Below are positions 11,355-21,609 of a DNA stretch of 32,934 bases, piece by piece. This DNA is from Bacteroidales bacterium (GTDB lineage: Bacteria; Bacteroidota; Bacteroidia; Bacteroidales; UBA932): assembly GCA_017445425.1 (NCBI GenBank), contig JAFSUF010000094.1, positions 1-32,934 on the forward strand, read 5' to 3'. Numbering within the stretch: position 1 is the stretch's first letter; every line of letters starts with the position of its first letter. The notes beneath the pieces are model-generated. The model was not told where the DNA came from, made no database searches, and saw nothing but the letters and a program-made list of their open reading frames with translations. The position numbers and the translations under genes were made by a program.

Positions 11355-14300
11355 TTTGCGGAATTCTTAGATTGAACCTTCATAAGTCTCATCTTGACCT
11401 GCTCCAGGACATCGTCCTGCTTGCCGGTGGACTTATAGTTGTCGGCAATGCTCTGCCAGGTGGCCTTGGCCTGCTCCCACTCAGCGCGGTCGGCAAATGA
11501 ATCGCCCAGCGCTATGAAACTCTTGGCCAGCCAGTAAACCTGGTTGGAATTCTTGTCGGAAAAATCGTAGACCATATTCTCCAGTGCGGTATAGTCGCCC
11601 GAATTGTATGTATCCTCAATCAGGATGTATGCGCTCTCTGCGCCAATCGCGTCGCTGACATCATCACAGAGGCGGGTCAGGATAGGCTTGGCCGCCTCCC
11701 GGTTACCCAGGACGATATAAGATTTTGCAGAGATGAAATCTGCCTGGCGCAAAGCCGCCTCGTCGGTCGTAGCATTGCGCAGTTGTTTTGCCTCGTCGAT
11801 AGCCTTCATATAATGGCGGCTGCCATATTCCGACAGCATCACACCCAGGCGGGACTTGGTTCTGGTATCATCATCGGAGGCAATGGGCAGCAGTGCCTGA
11901 TATGCCGCCGAGGCCTTTTCATACTGTCCCAGGCAGTAGGTGAGGTCGGCATACTGAAGATTCGCCGTCTGGGAGTATTCACCCAGGTCATAGGAGATTG
12001 CCTTCTCATAAGAATCTGCCGCAAACTCCTTGCGCCCAAGTTTGCGGTAGGCCTCTGCCATATAGAAGTAGGCCATGCCGGTGTGGTGACCATTTGGATA
12101 GTTATCGATGTATGAGCGCAGTGCGCGCAGCGCCTCGGAGTGTTTCCCGGAAAGGTAAATCTGCTCTGCAGCATTGTATATCATATCCTCCTTCTCCCCT
12201 TCTGTCTTGATGTCGGACATCCCGACCTTGTCCAGATAGGCCAGGTATTCAGAGGGACGGTTCTGCAGTTGATATACGCTCTCCATTCCGGCCAGCGCAC
12301 TCTTGGCATCGGAAGTACCCGGCAGCTGGCGGACGACTTTGTCGTAATATGATATAGCCTGCTGGTAATGGCCGGAATTGACATTTATCATAGCCATCTC
12401 CAACAGGGAGCGGCCATAATAGAGACTGTCGCGGGATGAGATAATCTCATTGAATACACCCTTGGCCTTCTCGTTTTTGCCGGCCTGGACATAAGAGCGG
12501 CCGAGTTCGTACAGGGTATTCATATAGAGCGGAGAGTTGCTGTTCTGCCTAACTGCCGACTCCAGTATGCTCTGCTTCTTGGCTTCGCTGCCGGCAAGGC
12601 CGTAAGCCAGTGCGGACTGATACCAGGGATAGAGGTCCCCGTCGCGGAACTGGGTCGCCACACGCTCGTACTCCTTGGCTGCAGCAGAATAGTTGTTCTG
12701 CATAAAATAAGAGTCTGCCAGCCGGACCCCGGCATCCTTGAACATCTCCCTGTCGCTGCCGTCGGCTAAATCGAGATATTGCTCAAAGTATTTGGCGGCC
12801 ATTTCAAAGTCACCAAGCTTGAAATGTGTATAACCAAGATTGTAGCAGAGGGTACCGCCAAGGTCGGTGTCCATAAACTCGGGAGTCATAAGCAGGGAGT
12901 TCTGCTTGGACAGGGCCCCGCGATAGTTGCCCAGATGATAGTAACAGTCTGCCAGATAGAACCTTGAAACATCCGAGGTCATCTGGTTGGCATCCAGTCC
13001 CTCGGCCTCCTCCAGCAGGGGTGCCGCAGAACGATAGCTGCCGCTGTTTATAAGCTCCACGGAGCGGAGCAGCAGGGCCTTTTGCAGGTTGACCATGTCC
13101 TGCGTACCGGGAGAGGCAATCTTATGGAGCGCCTCAATGGCGGAGACATAATCTTTTCCTTCCAATGACGAGGTGGCAACATAAGAGTTGATTATGTCAT
13201 CTTTCCCGCTGTTGGGATAGCGGTCCACATAACGGCCAAATACCGATATGTCTTTATTAACGTCATAACTGAGCTTGGCCAGGTTGAACAGGGCATCTTC
13301 CGTAACAAGCCCGTCATAGTCCATCGCGGCTGCGGCTTTGAAGGCCTCAAGGGCAGCCATCTTGTTGCGGCGCTTCAGGAAACAGTTGCCAAGATAATAG
13401 TATGAACTCTGGCCAATCACATCTTCGTTCCCCGTAACCTGCGAGAGTTGCTCGATTGCCTTGTCTGTATCGCCAAGGGAGTATGCAAGCACGCCGTAGA
13501 AATAACGGTCCTTGCGGGTGACGTTGGCACCGGAATCGAGGTACTGACGCAAGTGCCTCATCGCCTCCTGATTGTCTCCCTTGCCAAAATATGACTCAGC
13601 CACCATCCTGCTCAAATCGGCTTTCTGCTGCTGGTTGACCCTGGAATAGAGTTTGGGGCCGTTCTCTATGGTGTAGTCGTAGTCCTTCATCATGAACTTG
13701 CACTCCACCATGTAGTATTCTGCCAGCAGTTCAAAACGGGAATCCTTTCGGGCAGCCTCAAAGTAAGAGTAGGCGTCGTCGAAACGCTTCTCCAGATAGT
13801 TTACATAACCGGAATAGTAGATTGCAGGATATGTATATTGTGACTGCGGCTTTCCGATTACCTTCTGGAACCCCTCCAGGGCGACATCGTATTTGCCGGC
13901 ATATATGCTGCAGTATGATTTCTTGAAATAGAAAGGTGTATGGGCGCTACGATACAGGTTGCGGGGCTGTATCCCCTCGTACATTACCAACGCTTCCGTA
14001 TAATCCTGGCTGTCAAACTTGGCGTCTGCAAGATTCATCTTGAGCACCGCCAGCTGCGGGTCGTTGGGAAAATCTACCTCCAGATTCTTCACAAGGCCGT
14101 CCACATCCTTGCGCCCCAGGGCGATGGCGCACATTATCTTATTGGCCATCACCTCTGAATAGAGCAGGGAATGTTTGTCGGGCAAATCATCTGCCAGGGC
14201 CTCCAGCTCCCGCTCCGCAGAGACATACATCCCGCTGTTGTAAAGCTCTTTCGCCTGCTCCAGCCTGACAGCGAAAGAGTCGCCGACCTGCACCTGTGCC

Positions 14301-14383
14301 CGGAGGCTGATAGCAACCGGCAGCAGAAGCAGCACGATTGCAGCGTATTTTATCTTGTTTCGCATTTTGTTACAGCTATCCAT
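11351..14383 (-). CDS. Large exported tetratricopeptide-repeat (TPR) protein
   Basis: Up to 1010 residues with an N-terminal signal peptide (RNKIKYAAIVLLLLPVAISLRAQ) and then almost continuous TPR-type helical repeats, at least a dozen. Examples are YYLGNCFLKRRNKMAALEAF, CYNLGYTHFKLGDFEMAAKY, RLADSYFMQNNYSAAAKEY and YFYMAEAYRKLGRKEFAADS. It is expected in the periplasm as a protein-interaction scaffold. ATG 14383 and ATG 14365 are both possible starts; the second begins right at the signal peptide. A -7 box at 14392-14399 would give almost no leader to the first and about 20 nt to the second. The gene is coupled by ATGA to the barrel gene downstream and is divergent from ftsE. Partner and role are unknown. 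Confidence 0.88.
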
Positions 14384-14391
14384 TGTAAGGT

Positions 14392-14399
14392 CAAAATTA
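14392..14399 (-). promoter_or_regulatory. -7 box for the TPR/barrel operon
   Basis: The minus strand reads TAATTTTG, an exact match to TAnnTTTG, ending 8 nt before the ATG at 14383. A matching -33 element was not found. It lies within the 40-bp divergent gap shared with ftsE. Confidence 0.5.
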
Positions 14400-14411
14400 A
14401 GCTATTTTTTC

Positions 14412-14419
14412 TAAATTTG
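14412..14419 (+). promoter_or_regulatory. -7 box for the ftsE-nth-xerD operon
   Basis: TAAATTTG matches TAnnTTTG exactly and ends 4 nt before the ftsE ATG at 14424. Transcription would start at or next to the start codon, giving a leaderless or near-leaderless message. No clean -33 box is seen. Confidence 0.5.
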
Positions 14420-14423
14420 CTTT

Positions 14424-15134
<711 letters not shown>

Positions 15135-15143
15135 CGCTTCCCG

Positions 15144-15788
15144 ATGAAAAAAAGATATGCCGACATAATCGGATGGTTTGAGACAGCTATGCCCGTTGCC
15201 AAACCGGAGTTGCATTTTGCCTCTCCATGGCAGCTGCTGGTAGCGGTAATGCTCTCCGCCCAGTGTACCGACAAACGGGTCAACATGGTAACCCCGGCCT
15301 TGTTCGAGGCCTTCCCTACCCCTGCCGATATGGCCGCCTCCAGCTTTGACGACGTTTTCCCGTACATAAAATCTGTATCGTACCCTAACAGCAAGACGCA
15401 ACACCTGATAGATGCCGCCCGAATGTTGATTTCTGACTTTGGCGGCGAGATCCCGGACGATGTGGAGCTGCTGCAGAGACTCCCCGGCGTGGGGCGCAAG
15501 ACCGCCAATGTGGTGACCAGCGTCCTTTGGGACAGGCCGGTGATTGCGGTGGATACCCACGTATTCCGCGTCTCGCACAGGCTGGGCCTGTCGCAAGGAA
15601 CCACCCCGCTGGCGGTGGAGAAAGACCTGACTGCCAACATCCCGCCGGAAAAGCGCCCCCTGGCACACCACTGGCTTATTTTGCACGGGCGCTACGTGTG
15701 CAAGGCGCAAAAGCCGCTCTGCGACCAGTGCGGCCTGGCCCCCTTCTGCAAAGAACACCAAAAGAAGGTGAAGGATGGCGGGCGATGA
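15144..15788 (+). CDS. nth: Endonuclease III (DNA glycosylase/AP lyase)
   Basis: This base-excision repair enzyme removes oxidised pyrimidines and cuts the abasic site. Its 214 residues match the family length. The helix-hairpin-helix LPGVGRKTANVV carries the catalytic Lys119, and VDTHVFRV carries Asp137, each one position from E. coli Lys120 and Asp138. The C-terminal [4Fe-4S] ligands Cys186, Cys193, Cys196 and Cys202 keep the C-x6-C-x2-C-x5-C spacing. The N-terminal part has the SAQCTDKRVN motif. The start lies 9 bp after ftsE and the end overlaps xerD by 14 bp, indicating co-transcription. Confidence 0.96.
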   Translation: MKKRYADIIGWFETAMPVAKPELHFASPWQLLVAVMLSAQCTDKRVNMVTPALFEAFPTPADMAASSFDDVFPYIKSVSYPNSKTQHLIDAARMLISDFGGEIPDDVELLQRLPGVGRKTANVVTSVLWDRPVIAVDTHVFRVSHRLGLSQGTTPLAVEKDLTANIPPEKRPLAHHWLILHGRYVCKAQKPLCDQCGLAPFCKEHQKKVKDGGR

Positions 15789-16677
15789 TTTCTCCGGTGC
15801 GATTGCCGACTACCGCAGTTATCTGCGGTTCGAGCGCAGTATGTCCCCAAACACCATTGAGAGCTATTCGCGGGATGTGGCTGCGCTGTGTGCATTCCTT
15901 GGAAGCAATGGCTGCCAGCGCCCGGAAGATGCAACCGGAGACATTCTCTGCAGATATATCGCCACACTTGCTGAAAACGACATTTCAAAGCGCTCGCAGG
16001 CGCGCGTCATCAGCTCCATAAAATCTTTTTACGACTTCTTGGAGCGGGAAAACCGCATCCAACGCTCCCCCTGCGACGCCCTCGACGCCCCCAAGATGCA
16101 GAAATACCTGCCGGTAGTGCTTTCCATAGGGGAGGTGGAGGCCATAATCAACTCTGTTGACCTCTCAAAGCCGGAGGGGCACCGCAACAAAGCTATGCTG
16201 GAGATGCTCTATAGCTGCGGGCTGCGCGTAAGCGAACTCATCACCCTGAAAATTTCCGATCTGTTCTTTGATGAGAGGTTCATCCGCGTCAAGGGCAAAG
16301 GGAGCAAGCAGAGGCTGATTCCCGTGGGGGATTACGCCGTAAATGCAGTCACCCTGTATCTTGGGCAGCGGCGCACCCTGCCCATAGCGCGCGGCAGTGA
16401 GGATTATCTGTTCCTCAACCGCCGGGGCAAGCCCCTCACCCGCCAGATGGTGTTCAAGATTGTCACCGACCAGGCCGAAGCGGCAGGCATCGGCAAGACA
16501 ATCTCACCCCACACCTTCCGCCACTCGTTTGCCACCCACCTGGTGGAAAACGGTGCAGACCTTCGCGTGGTCCAGCAGATGCTCGGCCACGAATCAATCC
16601 TCACCACAGAGATCTACACCCACATAGACACCGCAAAGTGGCAGGAGAGCATCCTTAGATACCACCCTGAACGCTGA
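15775..16677 (+). CDS. xerD: Tyrosine recombinase XerD
   Basis: This is a site-specific recombinase of the XerC/XerD pair that resolves chromosome dimers at dif during division. It has 300 residues: an N-terminal SAM-like DNA-binding domain (about 8-95) and a C-terminal catalytic domain. The full set of active-site residues is visible: Arg151 (GLRVSEL), Lys175 (KGKGSKQR), His246 and Arg249 (HTFRHSFATHL), His272 (LGHESI) and nucleophile Tyr281 (EIYTHID). These lie within a few positions of E. coli XerD. A housekeeping role is favoured over an integrase because of its length, its place in the ftsE-nth cluster and the absence of mobile-element genes. Its 3' end overlaps the convergent glycosyltransferase by 23 bp. 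Confidence 0.93.
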   Translation: MAGDDFSGAIADYRSYLRFERSMSPNTIESYSRDVAALCAFLGSNGCQRPEDATGDILCRYIATLAENDISKRSQARVISSIKSFYDFLERENRIQRSPCDALDAPKMQKYLPVVLSIGEVEAIINSVDLSKPEGHRNKAMLEMLYSCGLRVSELITLKISDLFFDERFIRVKGKGSKQRLIPVGDYAVNAVTLYLGQRRTLPIARGSEDYLFLNRRGKPLTRQMVFKIVTDQAEAAGIGKTISPHTFRHSFATHLVENGADLRVVQQMLGHESILTTEIYTHIDTAKWQESILRYHPER

Positions 16678-17827
16678 TTGCGTACTGGAACATTGCCAGA
16701 ATCTTTTCTACAGACCTGGCGATGTCATACTGCTCCATCTGTCGGGCATATAACTTGCCTGTTTCCCATCTTTGCTGCGGCTCTGAAAGCCAATAGTCTA
16801 TTTTCTCTGCCAGTGCTTTTGCATCTCTTTCCGGGAAAACACTGCGGTCGTCCAGAGCAAACTGCGACGTACCTGTGATGCGACCCCGTGCAATAACGGG
16901 AACCGCACCCTGCTGCATCGCCTCCATTATAGACAACCCCTCCACCTCTATCGTTGCACAATGGACACAAAGGTCTGCTTCTGCGGCAAGCTTCCTGAGC
17001 CCGTCACGGTCTTCAAACGAAAAGATTGGCTCATAGGCCACAACCCCGTCTTTATATAGCTTGAAGGCTTTTCTTTTGATGCTCTTTTCGGCATCTCCCT
17101 GCCCCGCGAAATGAAGCTGGATTCGGCGGGCATAACGGCTGTGACGCATAGCCTCTATAAGGGTAAACTGGTCTTTTTCTTTTGACAGACGTCCCACATA
17201 TAACACCTTCAGCCTCCTTTCGGGGTCCAGATAATCTGCCGGAGGATTCGTGGGTCTGATACATGTGTCAGGTATCACGCCGTTAGAAAAAAGGTCCAGC
17301 CTGCACTTTGGATTATACCTGCTCAGCCGGTCATAAACATTCTGCGTGGGGCATTGGACTGCCGCACAATGGTTGAAGGTAAGGTCCACCCAGGAGCGCA
17401 GGATCTTCCCGTTAAGGACCTTGTCAAAGTACAACGGCCCCATGTGGCAGGTAATGTTTTCCGGATGTATATGATATGTCGCGGTAAGGGGCTTGCCCAG
17501 AGACTCGGCAATTTTAATCATCTTGTCCTGAAGCACCAGCGGTTCCACAAGATGGATGACTTCGGCCCACCTGGCAGCTTTTGTCATCATATCCTTGTCG
17601 CTGGAGGCATAATGAAAGCCTAACGACTCAATGATCGGCTGAAAGAAAGGGAACTTGTATTCCTCAAGCGGAAAGTCGGGCTGGGGCTGGGGCTCCTCGA
17701 GATTGGGCCCTGAGAGGACACGTACTTCGTGCCCGGCAGCCTGCAGACATTTTGCCGTACGGCGGGCAGATGCCGCCATACCGTTACCCTTGGAATAGAA
17801 ATTATTTATTACAAACAGAATTTTCAT
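16655..17827 (-). CDS. GT-B glycosyltransferase, family 4 type
   Basis: This 390-residue glycosyltransferase has the two-Rossmann GT-B plan. The N-terminal acceptor domain begins KILFVINNFYSKGNGMAASA, with a glycine-rich loop. The C-terminal nucleotide-sugar domain contains LKVLYVGRLSKEKD and the E-x7-E motif at Glu294/Glu302 (VEGLSIMEAMQQG). It is expected at the cytoplasmic face of the membrane, transferring a sugar with retention to a lipid or glycan. Donor and acceptor cannot be read from sequence. Its start overlaps the stop of the esterase lipoprotein gene by ATGA, so the two are coupled. It is the last gene of the long minus-strand run and overlaps xerD tail to tail. Confidence 0.88.
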   Translation of the reverse strand: MKILFVINNFYSKGNGMAASARRTAKCLQAAGHEVRVLSGPNLEEPQPQPDFPLEEYKFPFFQPIIESLGFHYASSDKDMMTKAARWAEVIHLVEPLVLQDKMIKIAESLGKPLTATYHIHPENITCHMGPLYFDKVLNGKILRSWVDLTFNHCAAVQCPTQNVYDRLSRYNPKCRLDLFSNGVIPDTCIRPTNPPADYLDPERRLKVLYVGRLSKEKDQFTLIEAMRHSRYARRIQLHFAGQGDAEKSIKRKAFKLYKDGVVAYEPIFSFEDRDGLRKLAAEADLCVHCATIEVEGLSIMEAMQQGAVPVIARGRITGTSQFALDDRSVFPERDAKALAEKIDYWLSEPQQRWETGKLYARQMEQYDIARSVEKILAMFQYAISVQGGI

Positions 17828-18723
17828 AGGAATATCTTTTGCATCATATCTTTCAATTCATCAATCCAACCCCCGTTTACCCAGTCGTGCCCACCACTGA
17901 ACAGCTGGTAGGTATGGGAATAACCTTTGCGTTGGAGGTAGCGGTGATAGCTTGCGGTCGGCGGACGCATCATATCTTTCTTTCCGGCATACAGATAGTA
18001 GCCGTAGGGAGGGTCCTGGAACTCTATTTCAAGCTTGCCGTGAAGGCCGTGATAGAATTGACTGCGATAATGGTTCGGCCGCCCGCTACACCACATATAT
18101 GGAGAAAAGGCACCTATGTATCCGAACACATCGGGATGGTTCGCCCCCATGAAGATACTCTGATATCCCCCCACAGAAAGGCCTGCCACCGCACGGTGCT
18201 CCTTGTCCGGCACAGTACGGTAAAGGCTGTCCACTACATTCACAACATCGTGGACAAAGGCAGACTCAACCACCCCGTCAACTTCAAGGATACTCTCATA
18301 CGCATCTTTGAAGCGCCCCCCGTCATAGTCCCTGTCGCTGTTATACTGGTTCATGTTGGGCATCACAATGATACACTCCTTAGCCAGATTGTTCTTCCAC
18401 AAAGAGTCTGCTGTGTGATACACCTCTCCGAACCTTATCCATGCAGTTTCATAGCCACGCGCTCCATGCAGAAGATAAAGCACAGGATAGTTCTTGCCGC
18501 TGGTATAATAATCGGCCGGCATGTAAACTATCATACGACGGTAGGTCGGGCCAGGTACGCTGCAGCGATACTGGTGCTCTTCCACTATGCCTTCCGGCTG
18601 ATATTCACCCGGACGGATAGCCGGACCGGCCTTCCACCTCTCTACGGGTGCCAGACGGATTATCCCGCAGGAAGAGAGCAAAAAAGCGGCAGACAAAGAG
18701 ATGACAAAGAACAATTTTTTCAT
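17824..18723 (-). CDS. Esterase lipoprotein (esterase D / feruloyl-esterase-like alpha/beta hydrolase)
   Basis: This 299-residue protein has a lipoprotein signal (KKLFFVISLSAAFLLSSCG, lipid-modified Cys19). An alpha/beta hydrolase of the PF00756 type follows, with YPVLYLLHGARGYE, nucleophile Ser183 in AGLSVGGYQ, probable acid Asp250 (AGKKDMM) and His279 (SGGHDWVNGGW). Family members cleave esters such as acetylated or feruloylated glycans, S-formylglutathione or trehalose mycolates. Its lipid anchor and coupling to a glycosyltransferase favour an envelope glycan or lipid substrate (inference). There is no acidic run after Cys19 of the kind linked to surface export, so a periplasmic face is likelier. 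It lies 73 bp after the V-ATPase K gene. Confidence 0.85.
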   Translation of the reverse strand: MKKLFFVISLSAAFLLSSCGIIRLAPVERWKAGPAIRPGEYQPEGIVEEHQYRCSVPGPTYRRMIVYMPADYYTSGKNYPVLYLLHGARGYETAWIRFGEVYHTADSLWKNNLAKECIIVMPNMNQYNSDRDYDGGRFKDAYESILEVDGVVESAFVHDVVNVVDSLYRTVPDKEHRAVAGLSVGGYQSIFMGANHPDVFGYIGAFSPYMWCSGRPNHYRSQFYHGLHGKLEIEFQDPPYGYYLYAGKKDMMRPPTASYHRYLQRKGYSHTYQLFSGGHDWVNGGWIDELKDMMQKIFL

Positions 18724-18735
18724 AACACACGTATC

Positions 18736-18757
18736 AGGCAGCCGGTCGCAGCTGCCT
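18736..18757 (-). other. Hairpin between the V-ATPase operon and the esterase gene
   Basis: AGGCAGC (18736-18742) pairs exactly with GCTGCCT (18751-18757) around 8 nt. A smaller CCTGC/GCAGG hairpin sits at 18781-18795, right after the atpK stop. Neither is followed by a T-run on the minus strand, so they may stabilise the V-ATPase transcript or attenuate it rather than terminate it. Confidence 0.4.
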
Positions 18758-18796
18758 ATAAGGGTTACGCTTTGGGGACACCTGCTGACGGCAGGA

Positions 18797-19225
<429 letters not shown>

Positions 19226-19231
19226 TTATTT

Positions 19232-20998
19232 TTATTTGTTATTATTTTTCAAAGGATTGTATTTAGCACCCATCCCTTCGTAGCCGCTATTCTTGAAATA
19301 CTCCAGGAAATTGAGACGCAACGGGTGGACAAAGGCACCCAGGCAGCACATCAGCAGGTTCAGGGTGTGCCCCACGAGCAATATCAGCACATAGGGGATC
19401 CATGTTGCAACGCTATCGCCCAGCACCATGTTACCCAGGGTGTTGAAAGCGCCGCCCAGCATACCGCCGGCAAGGCCAAGGGCATATAGGCGGATGTAGC
19501 TGAGCACGTCGCCCAGCAGGCCGGTGGCAGTCTGGTACGTATCCCACAGACCGGCACCGATATTGAGCAGAGGATTGCGCCCCGGCTTGTTAAACAGGAA
19601 AATACCCAGGAAAGAGAGTCCTCCGACCGCGATTATTGCAATGCGGGTGGCCTCGGGCGAAAAAACTCCGCCAAGGGTGCAAAGCGCTATCACAATGCCG
19701 CCCACAATCAGCAACAGCCACCCCCATGCGCTCAAAGTCTCCTTGAAGCCAAAGCGCTTGGAGAACATCACCGCTTTCACAGTCATTGCCAGGCATAGAT
19801 GGAAGATACCGATAATGATGGATAATACCATTCCATAATCGTATGTGGTGCCGGGGAACTTGGCCGGGAGCATACAACCGTGCAACCAATCCGGAACCCA
19901 TGCAGCAGTGCGCAGGTCAATACCGAACGCAGTACCCAACACAAGGCCGACAACTGTGGTTGCAACACCCAGGATTGTGATGAGGGTGCCCAGGCCGTCG
20001 AACATGCCAATCTTGAGCCACCCCTTGCCAATCGCAATGCCGGCGAAGATCAATACCAGGCCGTACCCGGCGTCACCCATACACATTGCAAAAAAGAGCA
20101 GGAAGAATATCGAGATTACAGGGGTCGGATCGGCCTCGCTGTAAACCGGCATGCCATACATCGCCGTAATCCGCTCGAATTCGCGGACAAACTTGTTGTT
20201 CTTGAGTTTGATGGGAGGGTTATCCTCTTCACGGGCTACCTCTTTCATGCAGAATGCATCCAGCTTCTCAAACTCTTTCTCTAATCTTGCATCCTCTGTT
20301 TCCGGGGCAAAACCGACAAAGACAGAGAGGACGTTATCTGCAGCGCTGCTGGCAGCGACACCCGCAAGATAGTGGTCCAAACGCCCCATGACTGCCTCAT
20401 ATTCCTTCTGGAGCATCGGCATATCGCTCACCTTTGCCTCCCGTATCTGGGAAAGGCACCCGGCGGCGGCAGCTTCCAGGCTGTCTATGCGCGACTTGAT
20501 GTCCGCGGCACAGGCTTCGGGGGCGGAGACTTCACAGCCGAGAAGTTGTGGGTCTAACTTTGCCCCATCGGCAAGGATAGTAGTAAAGTATGTGTTTGCC
20601 TTATCCTGGCTGACGACCTGCAGCGGGACCTGGTTCTCCCATTCCGGGTTGAAACGTTTGGTGGATATCTGATGGAAGTGGATATCCAGGCCGCGGCTAC
20701 GCAAATCCTCTATGGCATCTTTTGAAAAGTCGCCCCAGGGGAGCGCGGCGGCGTATTTTTTCCGCTCAGCCTGCAATTCCTCATGAAGCTTTACCAATTC
20801 GTCGCTGGTCTCTGCCTCCAGGGCCGCCATTTGCTTTTTTATGCCGGCAGCCTCTGCCAATATAGAAGCAGAAGCGGCATCGACAGGTTTGCTGGAACGG
20901 GTAATGTCCACTACACCCAGCCCAGTAAGATCTTCCAGGAACTTCTCCTTATCGGCAGAAAGCAGGATAAAGGAGTATTTTGTCATTTTCTCTATCAT
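19232..20998 (-). CDS. atpI: V-type ATP synthase subunit I (a-type stator subunit)
   Basis: This membrane stator subunit forms the ion half-channels against the K ring. Its 588 residues have an N-terminal cytoplasmic half with long coiled-coil segments (about 40-270) and a C-terminal half with about seven or eight membrane helices. The conserved channel arginine is Arg503 in LSYIRLYALGLAGG. The start overlaps the stop of subunit D by ATGA (20995-20998). The length is at the short end for the family (often 600-650), mainly in the soluble half. Confidence 0.95.
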   Translation of the reverse strand: MIEKMTKYSFILLSADKEKFLEDLTGLGVVDITRSSKPVDAASASILAEAAGIKKQMAALEAETSDELVKLHEELQAERKKYAAALPWGDFSKDAIEDLRSRGLDIHFHQISTKRFNPEWENQVPLQVVSQDKANTYFTTILADGAKLDPQLLGCEVSAPEACAADIKSRIDSLEAAAAGCLSQIREAKVSDMPMLQKEYEAVMGRLDHYLAGVAASSAADNVLSVFVGFAPETEDARLEKEFEKLDAFCMKEVAREEDNPPIKLKNNKFVREFERITAMYGMPVYSEADPTPVISIFFLLFFAMCMGDAGYGLVLIFAGIAIGKGWLKIGMFDGLGTLITILGVATTVVGLVLGTAFGIDLRTAAWVPDWLHGCMLPAKFPGTTYDYGMVLSIIIGIFHLCLAMTVKAVMFSKRFGFKETLSAWGWLLLIVGGIVIALCTLGGVFSPEATRIAIIAVGGLSFLGIFLFNKPGRNPLLNIGAGLWDTYQTATGLLGDVLSYIRLYALGLAGGMLGGAFNTLGNMVLGDSVATWIPYVLILLVGHTLNLLMCCLGAFVHPLRLNFLEYFKNSGYEGMGAKYNPLKNNNK

Positions 20999-21603
20999 AC
21001 CTGCTCCTCCTCTTCCTCCGCCGCGTGACGGGTTTTTACTATCTTCTGGGATGCCTTGGAGATATTCTCCTCATCCTCCATAAATCGTTTTATCTTACGC
21101 ATGGCCTCCTGAAATCCCGGAATCTGCACCTTCTCGTACAGGTTCACCTTCTGGGTGGTCTTCTTGCGCTGGTAATCCAGGATGCGGGCCTTCTCAATCA
21201 GGATCTGGCTCTCGATGCCTATCTGTGCCAGATTCTTGAGTATCTCCACTCCCTCTGTATACCACATTGGCTTTACAAAAGCGTCAAACGGCTTCACGCT
21301 GTAGTTGATGGCCTTCAGGTGGGGGGTTTTGACTCCGGCTACCTTCACCACGTCGAGTTCTACACCTTCAATGATTATCAGGCCCGGTTCAAACTCGTTC
21401 CAGAGGGAGGCCATATAGTCGTAGCTCTCCAGCGCCTTCTGATACTCTCCGGACAACTCCTCCGCACGCTCCTTTGCATGCTTAACCTCTGCCCTGAGCG
21501 CACTCTCCTTGTTTTTAAGGGTAGGCAGGGCGCGGGTGCGGACCTTCAGCTGGCGACCGAGTTCCGTTAGCGACGTCTTGTTATATTGATACTTTATGGC
21601 CAT
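20995..21603 (-). CDS. atpD: V-type ATP synthase subunit D (central stalk)
   Basis: Subunit D is the coiled-coil rotor shaft inside the A3B3 head. The 202-residue protein begins with the family-typical YQYNKTSLTELGRQLKVRTRALPTLKNKE. It is helical at both ends with a short central globular part (about 75-125), and ends in an acidic tail (AEEEEEQV). It lies 6 bp after subunit B and overlaps subunit I by 4 bp. The name follows V/A-type nomenclature and is not the F-type delta subunit. Confidence 0.94.
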   Translation of the reverse strand: MAIKYQYNKTSLTELGRQLKVRTRALPTLKNKESALRAEVKHAKERAEELSGEYQKALESYDYMASLWNEFEPGLIIIEGVELDVVKVAGVKTPHLKAINYSVKPFDAFVKPMWYTEGVEILKNLAQIGIESQILIEKARILDYQRKKTTQKVNLYEKVQIPGFQEAMRKIKRFMEDEENISKASQKIVKTRHAAEEEEEQV

Positions 21604-21609
21604 CTGGCG

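Noticed and set aside
15775-16677. Tyrosine recombinase as a sign of a mobile element or phase-variation switch
   Set aside because: Length, residues and operon place fit housekeeping XerD; no inverted repeats, att sites or cargo genes were seen beside it.
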